A DNA stretch of 11,231 nt, from assembly GCA_002339265.1 (NCBI GenBank), contig DDKG01000309.1, forward strand, positions 1 through 11,231, given 5' to 3'. A program made the translations under genes and the position numbers. Positions within the stretch are counted from its first letter, which is position 1. Every line of letters begins with the position of its first letter. This DNA is from Massilia sp. UBA2604 (GTDB lineage Bacteria > Pseudomonadota > Gammaproteobacteria > Burkholderiales > Burkholderiaceae_D). Below the pieces are notes generated by a model that saw only the letters and a program-made list of their open reading frames with translations, was not told where the DNA came from and made no database searches. Of the stretch, positions 1 to 7,648 are shown in pieces.

Positions 1-1347
1 GCCGCGGATGCGCCAGCCGCTCACGTTCGGGTAGCGCCCATCCCATTCGGCGCTGACGTCCTGCAGCATGCCGCGCGGCGCATAGTCGGCCAGCAGCTGG
101 CGCTGCACCGGCGTGACCGGCAGGTACTGGGCCAGCGCCGCCAGCGCGCCGATGTCGAGCCCGCGCGCGCGCAGGGCGCCGCGCTCGGGCTGGCCATCGC
201 GCGCGGGGCGCCAGGTTTCTTCCAGCGTGGCCGGCGGCAGCGCGCGGCCGTCGCGCGCCACCACGGCGAAATTGTCGAGGCGGATCGTGTGGCCGTGGGC
301 GCCGAAGGTCGGCTTGCCGTCGGCCCCGTTCGGCAGCAATTCCTCGCGCGCCGACAGGCGGCCGCTGACGCGCGCCAGCTGCAGGGGCGCGATGTCCTTG
401 CCCAGGCGCGCATTGACCCCGGCCAGGGCCAGGTCGGCGGTGAAGCCGGCCAGGCGCGCCTGGTCGAAGCTCAGCCAGGCGCGCAGCGAACCGCGGCCGC
501 GCTCGAGCTGGATCGGATAGTCGACGAAACGCTTCCAGGCGCCGAGGTCGACGTCGCGCAGGTCGGCGTACAGCTCGCCCTTCCAGCGCCTCACGTCCGA
601 CGGCCGCTCGCCGAAGCGGTGGCGGAACTGCGCGCGTACGTCGACAGGGCTGCCCAGCGCCCGCGGCGGCGTGGCCTTCAGCGCGAAGTGGTGGGTACCC
701 CAGCGGTTCAATAGCGCCAGGGTCACGCCTTCCAGCGCCAGCGGCGGGGTGCCGCGCAGTTCGTCGGTCCAGTCGACCCGGCCGTCGCGGATCACGATCT
801 CGCGCTGGCGCAGCAGCCAGTCGCCGCCGCCGCCGCCGGCCTTGTTGGGGTCGATCCGGACACCGGCGACCTCGATCACGCCATCCAGCCCGCGCCGCAC
901 CGCCAGGCGCGGCCCCTTGATCTCGAGCGAGGCGAAACGCGGCTCGAAGGCGGCCACGCTCCACCAGCCCAGGGTCGCCTCGACCTGCGGCAGCGCCAGC
1001 ACCTGGCGCCCATCGCGGTCGTGCAGGCGCACCTCGCTGAGCGCCAGGGCCGGCCGCAGTCCATGCCAGGATGCGGCCAGGCGCGCGATCGTGACCCGGC
1101 TGCCGAGGGCGTTGCCGGCCATGCGCTCGATGTCGCTTTTATACAGGTCGATGTTCGGGAGGATGGCGTAGCGCAGCACCAGGAACAGCACGGCGAGCGC
1201 GAAATACACCAGCAGCACCAGCTTGATGGTGAAGCCGAGCACGTGGTGCGAGGCCAGGTTGGCCATGCGGTAGGCCGCACGCAGCCGCCGCCAGCGCACG
1301 GCCAGCGGGGAGGACGCGGACGCCGCCTCCGGATCCGGGTTGTGCAT
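1..1347 (-). CDS. yhdP: YhdP/TIGR02099 family AsmA-like envelope protein, N-terminal part (runs off left edge)
   Basis: The minus-strand frame from the ATG at 1347-1345 stays open for 449 codons to the window edge, so the C-terminal part is missing. The protein begins with a short basic cytoplasmic tail (WRRLRAAYR), then one hydrophobic segment at about residues 37-60 (FTIKLVLLVYFALAVLFLVL). A long periplasmic region follows, starting YKSDIERMAGNALGSRVTI and then SWHGLRPALALSEVRLHD, typical of DUF3971/TIGR02099 proteins. Known members such as E. coli YhdP are anchored in the inner membrane and, with TamB and YdbH, support phospholipid delivery to the outer membrane. A run of five glycines lies near residues 170-174. 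It is transcribed divergently from glnE. I see no clear Shine-Dalgarno before the chosen ATG. The frame is open upstream to a TAG at 1425-1423 without another ATG, and a second in-frame ATG is codon 28. Family is confident; the exact start is less so. Confidence 0.88.
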   Translation of the reverse strand, partial: MHNPDPEAASASSPLAVRWRRLRAAYRMANLASHHVLGFTIKLVLLVYFALAVLFLVLRYAILPNIDLYKSDIERMAGNALGSRVTIARLAASWHGLRPALALSEVRLHDRDGRQVLALPQVEATLGWWSVAAFEPRFASLEIKGPRLAVRRGLDGVIEVAGVRIDPNKAGGGGGDWLLRQREIVIRDGRVDWTDELRGTPPLALEGVTLALLNRWGTHHFALKATPPRALGSPVDVRAQFRHRFGERPSDVRRWKGELYADLRDVDLGAWKRFVDYPIQLERGRGSLRAWLSFDQARLAGFTADLALAGVNARLGKDIAPLQLARVSGRLSAREELLPNGADGKPTFGAHGHTIRLDNFAVVARDGRALPPATLEETWRPARDGQPERGALRARGLDIGALAALAQYLPVTPVQRQLLADYAPRGMLQDVSAEWDGRYPNVSGWRIRG

Positions 1348-1404
1348 CAAAGTGCTAATAACAAAGGCTCGCCGTAAAGTTAACTCTTGAATAAAACAGG
1401 TCGC

Positions 1405-1434
1405 TTGCAACAGTTGCGGCGTCTACCTTACCAT
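1405..1434 (+). promoter_or_regulatory. Candidate glnE promoter in the yhdP/glnE divergent spacer
   Basis: TTGCAA (1405-1410) and TACCAT (1429-1434), 18 bp apart, each match the sigma-70 consensus at four of six positions and would start transcription about 75 bases before the glnE ATG. The -35 box overlaps a small inverted repeat, GCAAC-A-GTTGC (1407-1417). An AGTTAACT palindrome lies at 1378-1385, between this box and yhdP. I could not pick a convincing minus-strand promoter for yhdP. This is a weak prediction by eye. Confidence 0.3.
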
Positions 1435-1507
1435 CGGTGTTGACCCAGGCAGCGGTAACGTGTCCGATGAGCGGACCATTTTACCGCATCGCGTACCCTA
1501 TTCCCCC

Positions 1508-1511
1508 AGGA
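1508..1511 (+). promoter_or_regulatory. Ribosome binding site that decides the glnE start
   Basis: AGGA lies six bases before the ATG at 1518. The reading frame is open further upstream to a GTG at 1437, but that start lacks a good Shine-Dalgarno. It would also add 27 residues (beginning MLTQAAVTCP) that do not resemble the GlnE N-terminus. Confidence 0.65.
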
Positions 1512-1517
1512 TTGACG

Positions 1518-4244
1518 ATGACCCCAGCTTCCCCCGCCTGCGCTTCACGCTTCGTCCAGCGCTGGCTCGACGCCGCCCCCGAACGCGCCACCCAACTGGC
1601 AGAATTGTCATCATTATCGCTGGGCGGCGCCGATTTCCGCGCGCTGTTGGAGCGCGAACTGGGCCTTGGCCTGCCGCTGGAACGGGCCATGCGCCGCGTG
1701 CGCAACCTGCTGGTCTCCACCATCGTGGCGCGCGACCTGGGCGGCCAGGCCGACCTCGACGAGGTGGTCACGGCCATGACGGCCTTCGCCGACTTCGCGA
1801 TCCAGACCCATGCCGCGCGCCTGACCGAAGAACTGGTGGCCAGCCACGGCATGCCGATGGGCGAAGAATCCGGCCGTCCCCAGCAGCTGATGGTGCTGGC
1901 CATGGGCAAGCAGGGCGGCGGCGAACTCAACGTTTCGTCGGACATCGACCTGATCTTCGTCTATCCCGAAGACGGCGAGACCGCGGCCGGCCCCGGCCAG
2001 CGCCAGCTATCGAACCACGAGTTCTTCGTGCGCCTCGGGCGGCGCCTGAACGCGGCCCTGTCCGAAGTGATCGAAGATGGCTTCGTGTTCCGGGTCGACA
2101 TGGCGCTGCGCCCCAACGGCAAATCGGGCCCGCTGGCGGCCAGCCTGGGCATGGTCGAGGAATACCTGATCGTCCAGGGCCGCGAATGGGAGCGCTATGC
2201 CTGGGTCAAGGCGCGCGCCGTCACCGGCGACCCCGAAGATATCGCCGCACTGGACGCCATCGTGCGGCCCTTCGTGTTCCGGCGCTACCTCGACTTCGGC
2301 GTGATCGACGCGATCCGCAATATGCACGCCCAGATCCGCGCCGAGGTGAAGCGCCAGGAGCGCCTGCACCCCGAGCGCAGCCACAACGTCAAGCTGGGAC
2401 GCGGCGGCATCCGCGAGATCGAGTTCCTGGCCCAGGTGTTCCAGCTGATCCGCGGCGGACGCGATCCGGCGCTGCGCGAGCGCTCCACCCGCAAAACCCT
2501 GCTGCTGCTGGCCGAGCGCGAGCTGCTGCCGCTCGAGACCGCCCTACGCCTGCTGCAGGCCTACACCTTCCTGCGCAACCTCGAACACCGGGTGCAATAC
2601 CTGGAAGACGCCCAGACCCACACCCTGCCCGTGGGCGAAGACGACCGCCAGCTGGTGGCGCGCATGATGGGGTATGGGGACGAAGCGACCCTGCTGGCGA
2701 AGCTCGATGAACAGCGCAGCTATGTGGCCCAGCAGTTCGACGCCATCTTCGCCGACAAGGAAAAGCCCGACGACAATCCGGACGCCCCGGCCCTGGTCGA
2801 CGAACTGGACAATGTGGATGCACTGGCCGGCCGCCTGGCCGCGCTCGGCTTCGACGACGCCCGCACCGCGGCCAGCCGCCTGGCCGCGACCCTGCAGGGT
2901 CCGCGCCTGTCGAACCTGCCCGATGCCAGCCGTGAAAAACTGCTGGCCCTGGTCGACGCCGCCCTGCCGCTGGTGGCCACCGTGGTGCGCGAAGCCGGGA
3001 TCGGCAGCCACGCCGCCACCCTGGGCCGCCTGCTCGACCTGTTCGAGGCGATCGCGCGCCGCTCGGCCTACCTGTCGCTGCTGACCGAATACCCGCACAC
3101 GCTCGAGCGCGTGATCCGGATGATCAATGCCAGCGGCTGGGCCGCCACCTTCCTCACCCAGCACCCGATCCTGCTCGACGAACTGCTGGACGACCGCAAT
3201 GCCGGCGCCGGCGACCTCGAGCAACTGGCCGCCATCCTCGACGAGCATCTGACGGAAGCTGCCGGCGATACCGAGCGCCAGCTCGACATCCTGCGCGAAG
3301 CCCACCATGCGCAGCTGTTCCGCCTGCTGGCGCTGGACCTCGCAGGCGAGCTGTCGGTCGAGCGCCTGGCAGACCACCTGTCGGCGCTGGCCGACACCAT
3401 CGTCGGCGCCGTGATCAAGCATGCCTGGCGCACCGTCAACGGCCGCCACCGCGAGGAACCGGCGTTCGCCGTCATCGCCTACGGCAAGCTGGGCGGCAAG
3501 GAGCTGGGCTATGTGTCCGATCTCGACGTCATCTTTTTATATGACGACGAAGACCAGGACGCCCCGCCCCTGTACGCGCGCCTGGCCCAGCGCTTCATTA
3601 CCTGGATGACGGCGCATACCGCGGCCGGCATCCTGTTCGACGTCGACATCGCCCTGCGTCCGGACGGCGCCAGCGGCATGCTGGTCTCGTCGGTGGCCGC
3701 CTTCGAGCGCTACCAGAACGATGCGGCCTGGCTGTGGGAACACCAGGCCCTGACCCGGGCCCGCTTCTGCGCGGGCGAGCCCGCCATCGGCGCGCGCTTC
3801 GAGGCGATCCGCGAGCAGGTGCTGCGCAAGGACCGCAGCGCCCAGGACACGCAGGACAGGCAGCTGAAGGAAGAAGTGGTGAACATGCGCCAGCGCATGC
3901 GCGACGCCAACGTCAACCGCAGCGAGCTGTTCGACCTCAAGCACGACCTGGGCGGCATGATCGACATCGAGTTCATCGTGCAATACCTGGTGCTGCGCCA
4001 CGCCGCGCGCTACCCGCAGCTGACCGCGAACGCCGGCAATATCGCGCTGCTGCGCCGCTGCGGAGAGTTGGGCCTGATCGACGCCGGCCTGGCGGCAGAA
4101 GTGGCCGACGCCTACCGCGCCATGCGCAAGCTGCAGCACAGCGTGCGGCTGCAGGGCCAGGACAAGACCCGGGTCGAGCCGGGCCTGGTCTGCCACCATC
4201 CGGACAGCGTGCAGCGCCTGTGGCAGGCCTGTTTCGGCGCCTGA
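1518..4244 (+). CDS. glnE: Bifunctional glutamine synthetase adenylyltransferase / adenylyl-removing enzyme
   Basis: The 908-residue product has the two-headed architecture of GlnE (E. coli protein 946 residues). The N-terminal nucleotidyltransferase head carries GKQGGGELNVSSDIDL with catalytic D142/D144. The C-terminal head carries GKLGGKELGYVSDLDVIF with D668/D670. Each head is followed by a GlnD-UR/UTase-like helical domain (for example GGIREIEFLAQVFQLIRGG and GGMIDIEFIVQYLVLRHAAR). In the characterised enzyme the N-terminal head removes AMP from glutamine synthetase and the C-terminal head adds AMP to a conserved tyrosine. PII protein and glutamine set the balance, so ammonium assimilation is switched off in nitrogen excess. 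Both heads look intact. The start at 1518 is chosen from the AGGA site. No gene follows closely downstream, so glnE is probably monocistronic, divergent from yhdP. Confidence 0.97.
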   Translation: MTPASPACASRFVQRWLDAAPERATQLAELSSLSLGGADFRALLERELGLGLPLERAMRRVRNLLVSTIVARDLGGQADLDEVVTAMTAFADFAIQTHAARLTEELVASHGMPMGEESGRPQQLMVLAMGKQGGGELNVSSDIDLIFVYPEDGETAAGPGQRQLSNHEFFVRLGRRLNAALSEVIEDGFVFRVDMALRPNGKSGPLAASLGMVEEYLIVQGREWERYAWVKARAVTGDPEDIAALDAIVRPFVFRRYLDFGVIDAIRNMHAQIRAEVKRQERLHPERSHNVKLGRGGIREIEFLAQVFQLIRGGRDPALRERSTRKTLLLLAERELLPLETALRLLQAYTFLRNLEHRVQYLEDAQTHTLPVGEDDRQLVARMMGYGDEATLLAKLDEQRSYVAQQFDAIFADKEKPDDNPDAPALVDELDNVDALAGRLAALGFDDARTAASRLAATLQGPRLSNLPDASREKLLALVDAALPLVATVVREAGIGSHAATLGRLLDLFEAIARRSAYLSLLTEYPHTLERVIRMINASGWAATFLTQHPILLDELLDDRNAGAGDLEQLAAILDEHLTEAAGDTERQLDILREAHHAQLFRLLALDLAGELSVERLADHLSALADTIVGAVIKHAWRTVNGRHREEPAFAVIAYGKLGGKELGYVSDLDVIFLYDDEDQDAPPLYARLAQRFITWMTAHTAAGILFDVDIALRPDGASGMLVSSVAAFERYQNDAAWLWEHQALTRARFCAGEPAIGARFEAIREQVLRKDRSAQDTQDRQLKEEVVNMRQRMRDANVNRSELFDLKHDLGGMIDIEFIVQYLVLRHAARYPQLTANAGNIALLRRCGELGLIDAGLAAEVADAYRAMRKLQHSVRLQGQDKTRVEPGLVCHHPDSVQRLWQACFGA

Positions 4245-4281
4245 TCTCTCTCTTTTCTTCCTCTCCCTCCCCTCGATTCGA

Positions 4282-4304
4282 ATGCGCACCACCCCGGTGC
4301 GCAT
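4282..4304. repeat. Perfect 9-bp inverted repeat after glnE (possible terminator stem or NtrC-like site)
   Basis: ATGCGCACC and GGTGCGCAT flank a 5-base ACCCC spacer. It starts 38 bases after the glnE stop, so it could fold as a 3' hairpin, but no T-tract follows and an intrinsic terminator is not demonstrated. The core GCACC-N5-GGTGC has the form of a sigma-54 enhancer site bound by NtrC. A further copy of the left arm, TGCGCACC, lies at 4313-4320, 30 bp on. Confidence 0.6.
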
Positions 4305-4443
4305 ACCCGCCTTGCGCACCAAAATTACTCGTCCATTCACCTTTTATGCACTACCGATAAGCAATTGATTTTCCTGACTTTTGGGTCAATTAATTTCTTT
4401 TTGATAACTGTTGTTTTTGCCACAAAAACGGGTCTTTGACGCG

Positions 4444-4473
4444 TTGACACTGATCAATACGGAATGGTTCCAT
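4444..4473 (+). promoter_or_regulatory. Candidate promoter of receptor gene 1
   Basis: TTGACA (4444-4449) is a perfect sigma-70 -35 hexamer. The best-spaced -10 candidate is TTCCAT (4468-4473) at 18 bp, which matches at only three of six positions. A second TTGAC lies just upstream at 4436-4440. The -10 candidate overlaps the CATAC-N6-GTATG palindrome, as an operator would. The start of transcription would be near 4480, giving a leader of roughly 110 bases. Confidence 0.35.
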
Positions 4474-4486
4474 ACAGATGTGTATG
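4471..4486. promoter_or_regulatory. Palindrome CATAC-N6-GTATG, candidate operator upstream of receptor 1
   Basis: CATACA and TGTATG are exact reverse complements around a GATG centre. The sequence continues with CA. The same CATAC-N6-GTATGCA arrangement occurs upstream of receptor 2 at 7631. This suggests a shared transcription-factor site, but the regulator family cannot be named from the sequence. An ACGGAACCGT palindrome follows at 4491-4500. Confidence 0.45.
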
Positions 4487-4555
4487 CACTACGGAACCGT
4501 CCGTTACCCACGGGCGTCCGCATGCGCACGGGTTGCACCTATTAATCATAAAGGT

Positions 4556-4577
4556 CGTTCCACCCCTTGGTGGAACG
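4556..4577 (+). promoter_or_regulatory. Perfect leader hairpin next to the receptor 1 ribosome binding site
   Basis: CGTTCCACC and GGTGGAACG form an uninterrupted 9-bp stem closed by a CCTT loop. The stem ends six bases before the GGAG Shine-Dalgarno (4584-4587), which sits five bases before the ATG at 4593. No T-tract follows, so it is not a terminator. The position suits a role in translation initiation, mRNA stability or binding of a protein or small RNA; none of these is shown. Confidence 0.6.
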
Positions 4578-4592
4578 CAGGATGGAGAGCAC

Positions 4593-7469
4593 ATGCAACA
4601 ACGTACCAAGATCGCATTAGCCGTCGCGCTGGCATTGCCGGCAATGACAGCCCTCGCACAGGAAGCCTTGCAGCGCGTCGAAGTGACCGGTTCCCGTATC
4701 CGCCAGGTCGACCTGGAAACGGCGCAGCCGATCCAGGTGATGAACGCGGAACAGATCCAGAAGAGTGGCCTGATCACCGTCGGCGACGTCATCAACAACC
4801 TGTCCTCGGCCGGCACCCCGGCGTTCAGCAAGGGCACCGCGCTCGGCGCGGGCCGCGAACAGGGTGGCCAGTTCGTCGACATGCGCAACCTCGGCGCCAA
4901 CCGCGTGCTGGTGCTGGTGGACGGCAAGCGCTGGACCCAGACCGTCAACGGCTATACCGACATGTCGACCGTGCCGTCGGCGCTGATCGAACGCATCGAG
5001 ATCCTGAAGGATGGCGCTTCGTCGATCTATGGTTCGGACGCGATCTCGGGCGTGATCAACATCATCCTGAAGAAGGAAATGCAGGGCGGCCAGGCCAGCG
5101 TCTACGTCGGCCAGAACGAAAAACACGACGCCCAGACCAAGGACTACTCGATCACCTACGGCGCCGGCGACGACAAGGCTTCGCTGCTGTTCGGCCTGAC
5201 CCACAGCGACCAGGGCGAAGTCTGGGCCCGCACCCGCGCGGCGACCGCCACCACCTATGGTCCCAACCACCCGACCACCGGCCTGGCTGGCGGACCGTGG
5301 GGCCGCATCCGCCAGGTGAGCGCCACCGGCGCCGCCACCGGCTTCGACCGCATCCTGAACCACACCGGCGCCAGCCTGGGCGACGGCGTCGGCGCGGACG
5401 TGCGCGATCCGAACAATTATCACAACTTCGTCAGCACCAACGAGCCGGACCTGTTCAACTCGACGTCGCAGATGATGTTCCAGACGCCGACCAAGCTGAC
5501 CTCGATCTTCGTCAAGGGCGAAGTCGCGCTGCCGCTGGACATGCGCTTCAAGACCACCGCGATGTATGCCGACCGCAACTCGACGCGCCAGGTCGCCGGC
5601 TATCCGATGAGCTCGACGGCTCAGTCGAAGAATCCGGTCTATATCGACAAGGACAGCTACTACAATCCGTACGGCAACCAGGTCGCCGGCGCCGGCAATG
5701 GCCAGGACCTGTTCTTCTTCCGCCGCACCATCGAGCTGCCGCGCGTCACCGACAACCAGAACCGCACCCTGCACATCGACGCCACGCTGGAAGGCGAATT
5801 CGACCTGCGCGGCCTGCCATGGAACTGGAGCGTCGGCTACAACCACAGCAAGGTCAGCGGCCTGGTATCGGGACGCGGCGACCTCAACCTGATCAACCTG
5901 AAACGCGCGCTTGGCCCATCGTTCATGAACGCCTCCGGCCAGGTGCAGTGCGGCACGCCGACGGCGCCGATCGGCCTGTCCGAATGCATACCGTTCAACA
6001 TCCTGGGCGGCCCATCGGCCTCGAATCCGGATGCGCTTGAGTATGTGGTGGCAACGTCGCAGTCGACCTACGGCTCGACCGTCAACAGCGCCACCGCCGA
6101 CATCACCGGTGAACTGTTCAACCTGCCGGCGGGCGCGGTGGGCGTGGCGGGCGGTATTGAGCACCGCGAAGTGCGCGGCGAAGACGTCCCCGACCTGTTC
6201 TCGCAATCGGGCTACTCGACCACCCTGGCAGGCAACCCGACTTATGGCCGCTACTCGGTGCGCGAAGCCTACGTCGAAGCGAACATCCCGCTGCTCAAGG
6301 GCGTGTTCCTGGCCGACCTGCTGAGCCTGAACCTGGCGACCCGCTACTCGGACTACTCGAACTTCGGTTCGACCAACAACAGCAAGGCCAGCGTGATGTG
6401 GAAACCGATCCGCGACGTGCTGGTGCGCGGCACCTATGCCGAAGGCTTCCGAGCCCCGACCCTGGGCGACACCTTCGGCGGCGGCTCGCAGACCTTCGCC
6501 AACTACCTGGACGCCTGCGACAGCCGCTTCGGCGAAGCGGCCCTGAACCCGGCCGTGGCGGCGCGCTGCGCGGCCGATGGGGTGCCTACCGGCTTCCGCC
6601 AACGTAACTCGGTTGGCGCCGAAGTGCCGTCCGGCGGCGGCCAGACCCCGGTCCCGTTCACGACCGGCGCCGGCAATGCCTTCCTGCAACCGGAGACGGC
6701 CAAGAACCGTACGCTGGGCTTCGTCTTCAGCCCAGCGGCCGTGCCTGGCTTCTCGCTGTCGCTGGACTGGTTCAGCATCAAGATCGACAACCTGATCTCG
6801 GGCGTGTCGGCGACCGACACGATCGAGGAGTGCTACGTCAACAACGTGCAGAACTTCTGCTCGCTGATCACGCGCGACGTGACCGGTCAGGTGGTTGATC
6901 TGCAGATCGGCAACACCAACCGTGGCAAGGTCGAGACCGAGGGTCTCGACCTGGCGGTGTCCTACCGCCTGCCGCGCACGTCGTGGGGCCAATTCGGCCT
7001 GCGCAGCGAGTCGACCTACACCGACAAGTACCGTGAACAGCCGGTCCTGGGTGCGGACTGGGTCTCGTACGTCGGCGAGTGGGACATCTACCGCCTGAAA
7101 TCGAACCTGTCGCTCGACTGGAGCCTGGGCAACTGGAGCGCGACCTTCACGACCCGTTTCTACAGCAGCCAGAAGAACCGCTGCTGGGACGTGGCCGCGG
7201 GGCTCGAGTGCTCGAATCCGACCGACAAGGCCAGCTGGGGCACCGGCTACACCCGCGCCAAGGAGATGTGGTACAGCGACCTGTCGGTCGGCTATGCCCT
7301 GCCGTGGAATGCGAAGATCCTGGTCGGCGCGAACAATGTGTTCGACAAGAAGCCGGTGATCAACTACAACGCGACCTCGAACTACGGCGGCACCTCGTCG
7401 TCGTCGGCAGTGAACCCGGATCTGCCGCTGGACCGCTTCGTGTACTTCCGCTACAACCAGGCGTTCTAA
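4593..7469 (+). CDS. TonB-dependent outer-membrane receptor 1 (958 residues), substrate unknown
   Basis: The product starts with a Sec signal peptide (residues 1-22, hydrophobic core ending MTALA before QEALQ). A TonB-box-like segment follows (VEVTGSRI, from residue 29), then a plug domain to about residue 160 with [48 protein letters not shown] and VINIILKK. The rest is a large 22-strand-type beta barrel with [27 protein letters not shown] and ETEGLDLAVSYRL, ending in the outer-membrane signature YFRYNQAF with terminal Phe. Such receptors import bound ligands using TonB-ExbBD energy. No N-terminal secretin/STN domain is present, so FecA-type signalling to a sigma factor is not expected. Eight cysteines form four close pairs: 453/465, 642/659, 747/756 and 864/873. 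The start at 4593 is set by GGAG and by the signal peptide; the frame is open upstream to 4464 but that extension is not signal-like. No catabolic or siderophore genes are adjacent, so the substrate is open. It is a close paralogue of the next gene. Confidence 0.94.
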   Translation: MQQRTKIALAVALALPAMTALAQEALQRVEVTGSRIRQVDLETAQPIQVMNAEQIQKSGLITVGDVINNLSSAGTPAFSKGTALGAGREQGGQFVDMRNLGANRVLVLVDGKRWTQTVNGYTDMSTVPSALIERIEILKDGASSIYGSDAISGVINIILKKEMQGGQASVYVGQNEKHDAQTKDYSITYGAGDDKASLLFGLTHSDQGEVWARTRAATATTYGPNHPTTGLAGGPWGRIRQVSATGAATGFDRILNHTGASLGDGVGADVRDPNNYHNFVSTNEPDLFNSTSQMMFQTPTKLTSIFVKGEVALPLDMRFKTTAMYADRNSTRQVAGYPMSSTAQSKNPVYIDKDSYYNPYGNQVAGAGNGQDLFFFRRTIELPRVTDNQNRTLHIDATLEGEFDLRGLPWNWSVGYNHSKVSGLVSGRGDLNLINLKRALGPSFMNASGQVQCGTPTAPIGLSECIPFNILGGPSASNPDALEYVVATSQSTYGSTVNSATADITGELFNLPAGAVGVAGGIEHREVRGEDVPDLFSQSGYSTTLAGNPTYGRYSVREAYVEANIPLLKGVFLADLLSLNLATRYSDYSNFGSTNNSKASVMWKPIRDVLVRGTYAEGFRAPTLGDTFGGGSQTFANYLDACDSRFGEAALNPAVAARCAADGVPTGFRQRNSVGAEVPSGGGQTPVPFTTGAGNAFLQPETAKNRTLGFVFSPAAVPGFSLSLDWFSIKIDNLISGVSATDTIEECYVNNVQNFCSLITRDVTGQVVDLQIGNTNRGKVETEGLDLAVSYRLPRTSWGQFGLRSESTYTDKYREQPVLGADWVSYVGEWDIYRLKSNLSLDWSLGNWSATFTTRFYSSQKNRCWDVAAGLECSNPTDKASWGTGYTRAKEMWYSDLSVGYALPWNAKILVGANNVFDKKPVINYNATSNYGGTSSSSAVNPDLPLDRFVYFRYNQAF

Positions 7470-7500
7470 GCACTTCCAAGTTCACGCAATTTAATTGCTC

Positions 7501-7538
7501 AAAAAACCCGCCCGGCGCAAGCCAGGCGGGTTTTTTTT
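7501..7538 (+). terminator. Intrinsic terminator of receptor 1 (possibly bidirectional)
   Basis: CCCGCC (7507-7512) pairs with GGCGGG (7525-7530). After one C/A mismatch an inner GGC-GCAA-GCC stem is closed by a GNRA loop. Eight T residues follow and six A residues precede the stem, so it could also stop minus-strand transcripts. It begins 31 bases after the receptor 1 stop codon and separates the two receptor transcription units. Confidence 0.93.
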
Positions 7539-7560
7539 CGTCTTGCCAAATTTAGATCAA

Positions 7561-7582
7561 TTATTGACCCCCCAGTCAATAA
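7561..7582. promoter_or_regulatory. Perfect 8-bp inverted repeat TTATTGAC-N6-GTCAATAA upstream of receptor 2
   Basis: The arms 7561-7568 and 7575-7582 are exact reverse complements around CCCCCA. A third half-site, GTCAA, lies at 7586-7590. The TTGAC/GTCAA units start at 7564, 7575 and 7586, an even 11-bp spacing that would put them on one face of the helix. It lies about 70-90 bp upstream of the candidate -35 box. A TATAAATA stretch at 7601-7608 has no well-spaced -35 partner. Confidence 0.45.
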
Positions 7583-7630
7583 CTTGTCAAAACCCCAATC
7601 TATAAATACACATTTCTGCAACACATTCGT

Positions 7631-7646
7631 CATACTCGCGCGTATG
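7631..7646. promoter_or_regulatory. Palindrome CATAC-N6-GTATG, candidate operator upstream of receptor 2
   Basis: CATAC (7631-7635) and GTATG (7642-7646) flank TCGCGC and are followed by CA, the same arrangement as at 4471-4486. Here the palindrome ends two bases before the TTGACA -35 box, an activator-like position, whereas at receptor 1 it overlaps the -10 region. Confidence 0.45.
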
Positions 7647-7648
7647 CA

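Larger units (their letters stand above)
4245..4592. other. 348-bp intergenic region between glnE and receptor 1
   Basis: No credible gene lies here. The first part is pyrimidine-rich on the plus strand (4245-4275), then comes an inverted repeat at 4282-4304. A clearly AT-richer stretch (about 4320-4440) contains AATTGA (4363-4368) and TCAATT (4386-4391) in opposite orientation. From about 4436 on it holds the candidate promoter, palindrome and leader hairpin of the downstream receptor gene. TGCGCAC occurs three times on the plus strand (4283, 4313, 4523) and once inverted. Confidence 0.7.

Noticed and set aside
822..838. Short GCC trinucleotide run
   Set aside because: It encodes the five-glycine stretch in YhdP; too short to be a meaningful repeat locus.
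21..1280. Several open frames of 118-166 codons on both strands across the left region
   Set aside because: All overlap the continuous minus-strand YhdP frame, which alone gives a recognisable protein with a membrane anchor. The others are Arg/Ala/Ser/Pro-rich shadows.
1460..2710. A 416-codon plus-strand frame overlapping glnE
   Set aside because: Its translation is Arg/Pro/Gly-rich frame-shifted glnE; the overlapping frame carries all GlnE motifs.
4513..4526. GG-N10-GC pattern that might be a sigma-54 promoter for receptor 1 (GG at 4512-4513, GC at 4524-4525)
   Set aside because: Apart from the GG and GC the bases do not match TGGCAC-N5-TTGC, so it is likely chance in GC-rich DNA.
4464..4592. 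43-residue N-terminal extension of receptor 1
   Set aside because: The start at 4593 has GGAG at good spacing and immediately gives a normal signal peptide; the extension covers the palindrome and leader hairpin and is not signal-like.
4617..6992. A 791-codon open frame on the minus strand opposite receptor 1
   Set aside because: Same artefact: it exists because the paralogous receptor coding sequence lacks antisense stops; no recognisable domains or start signal.
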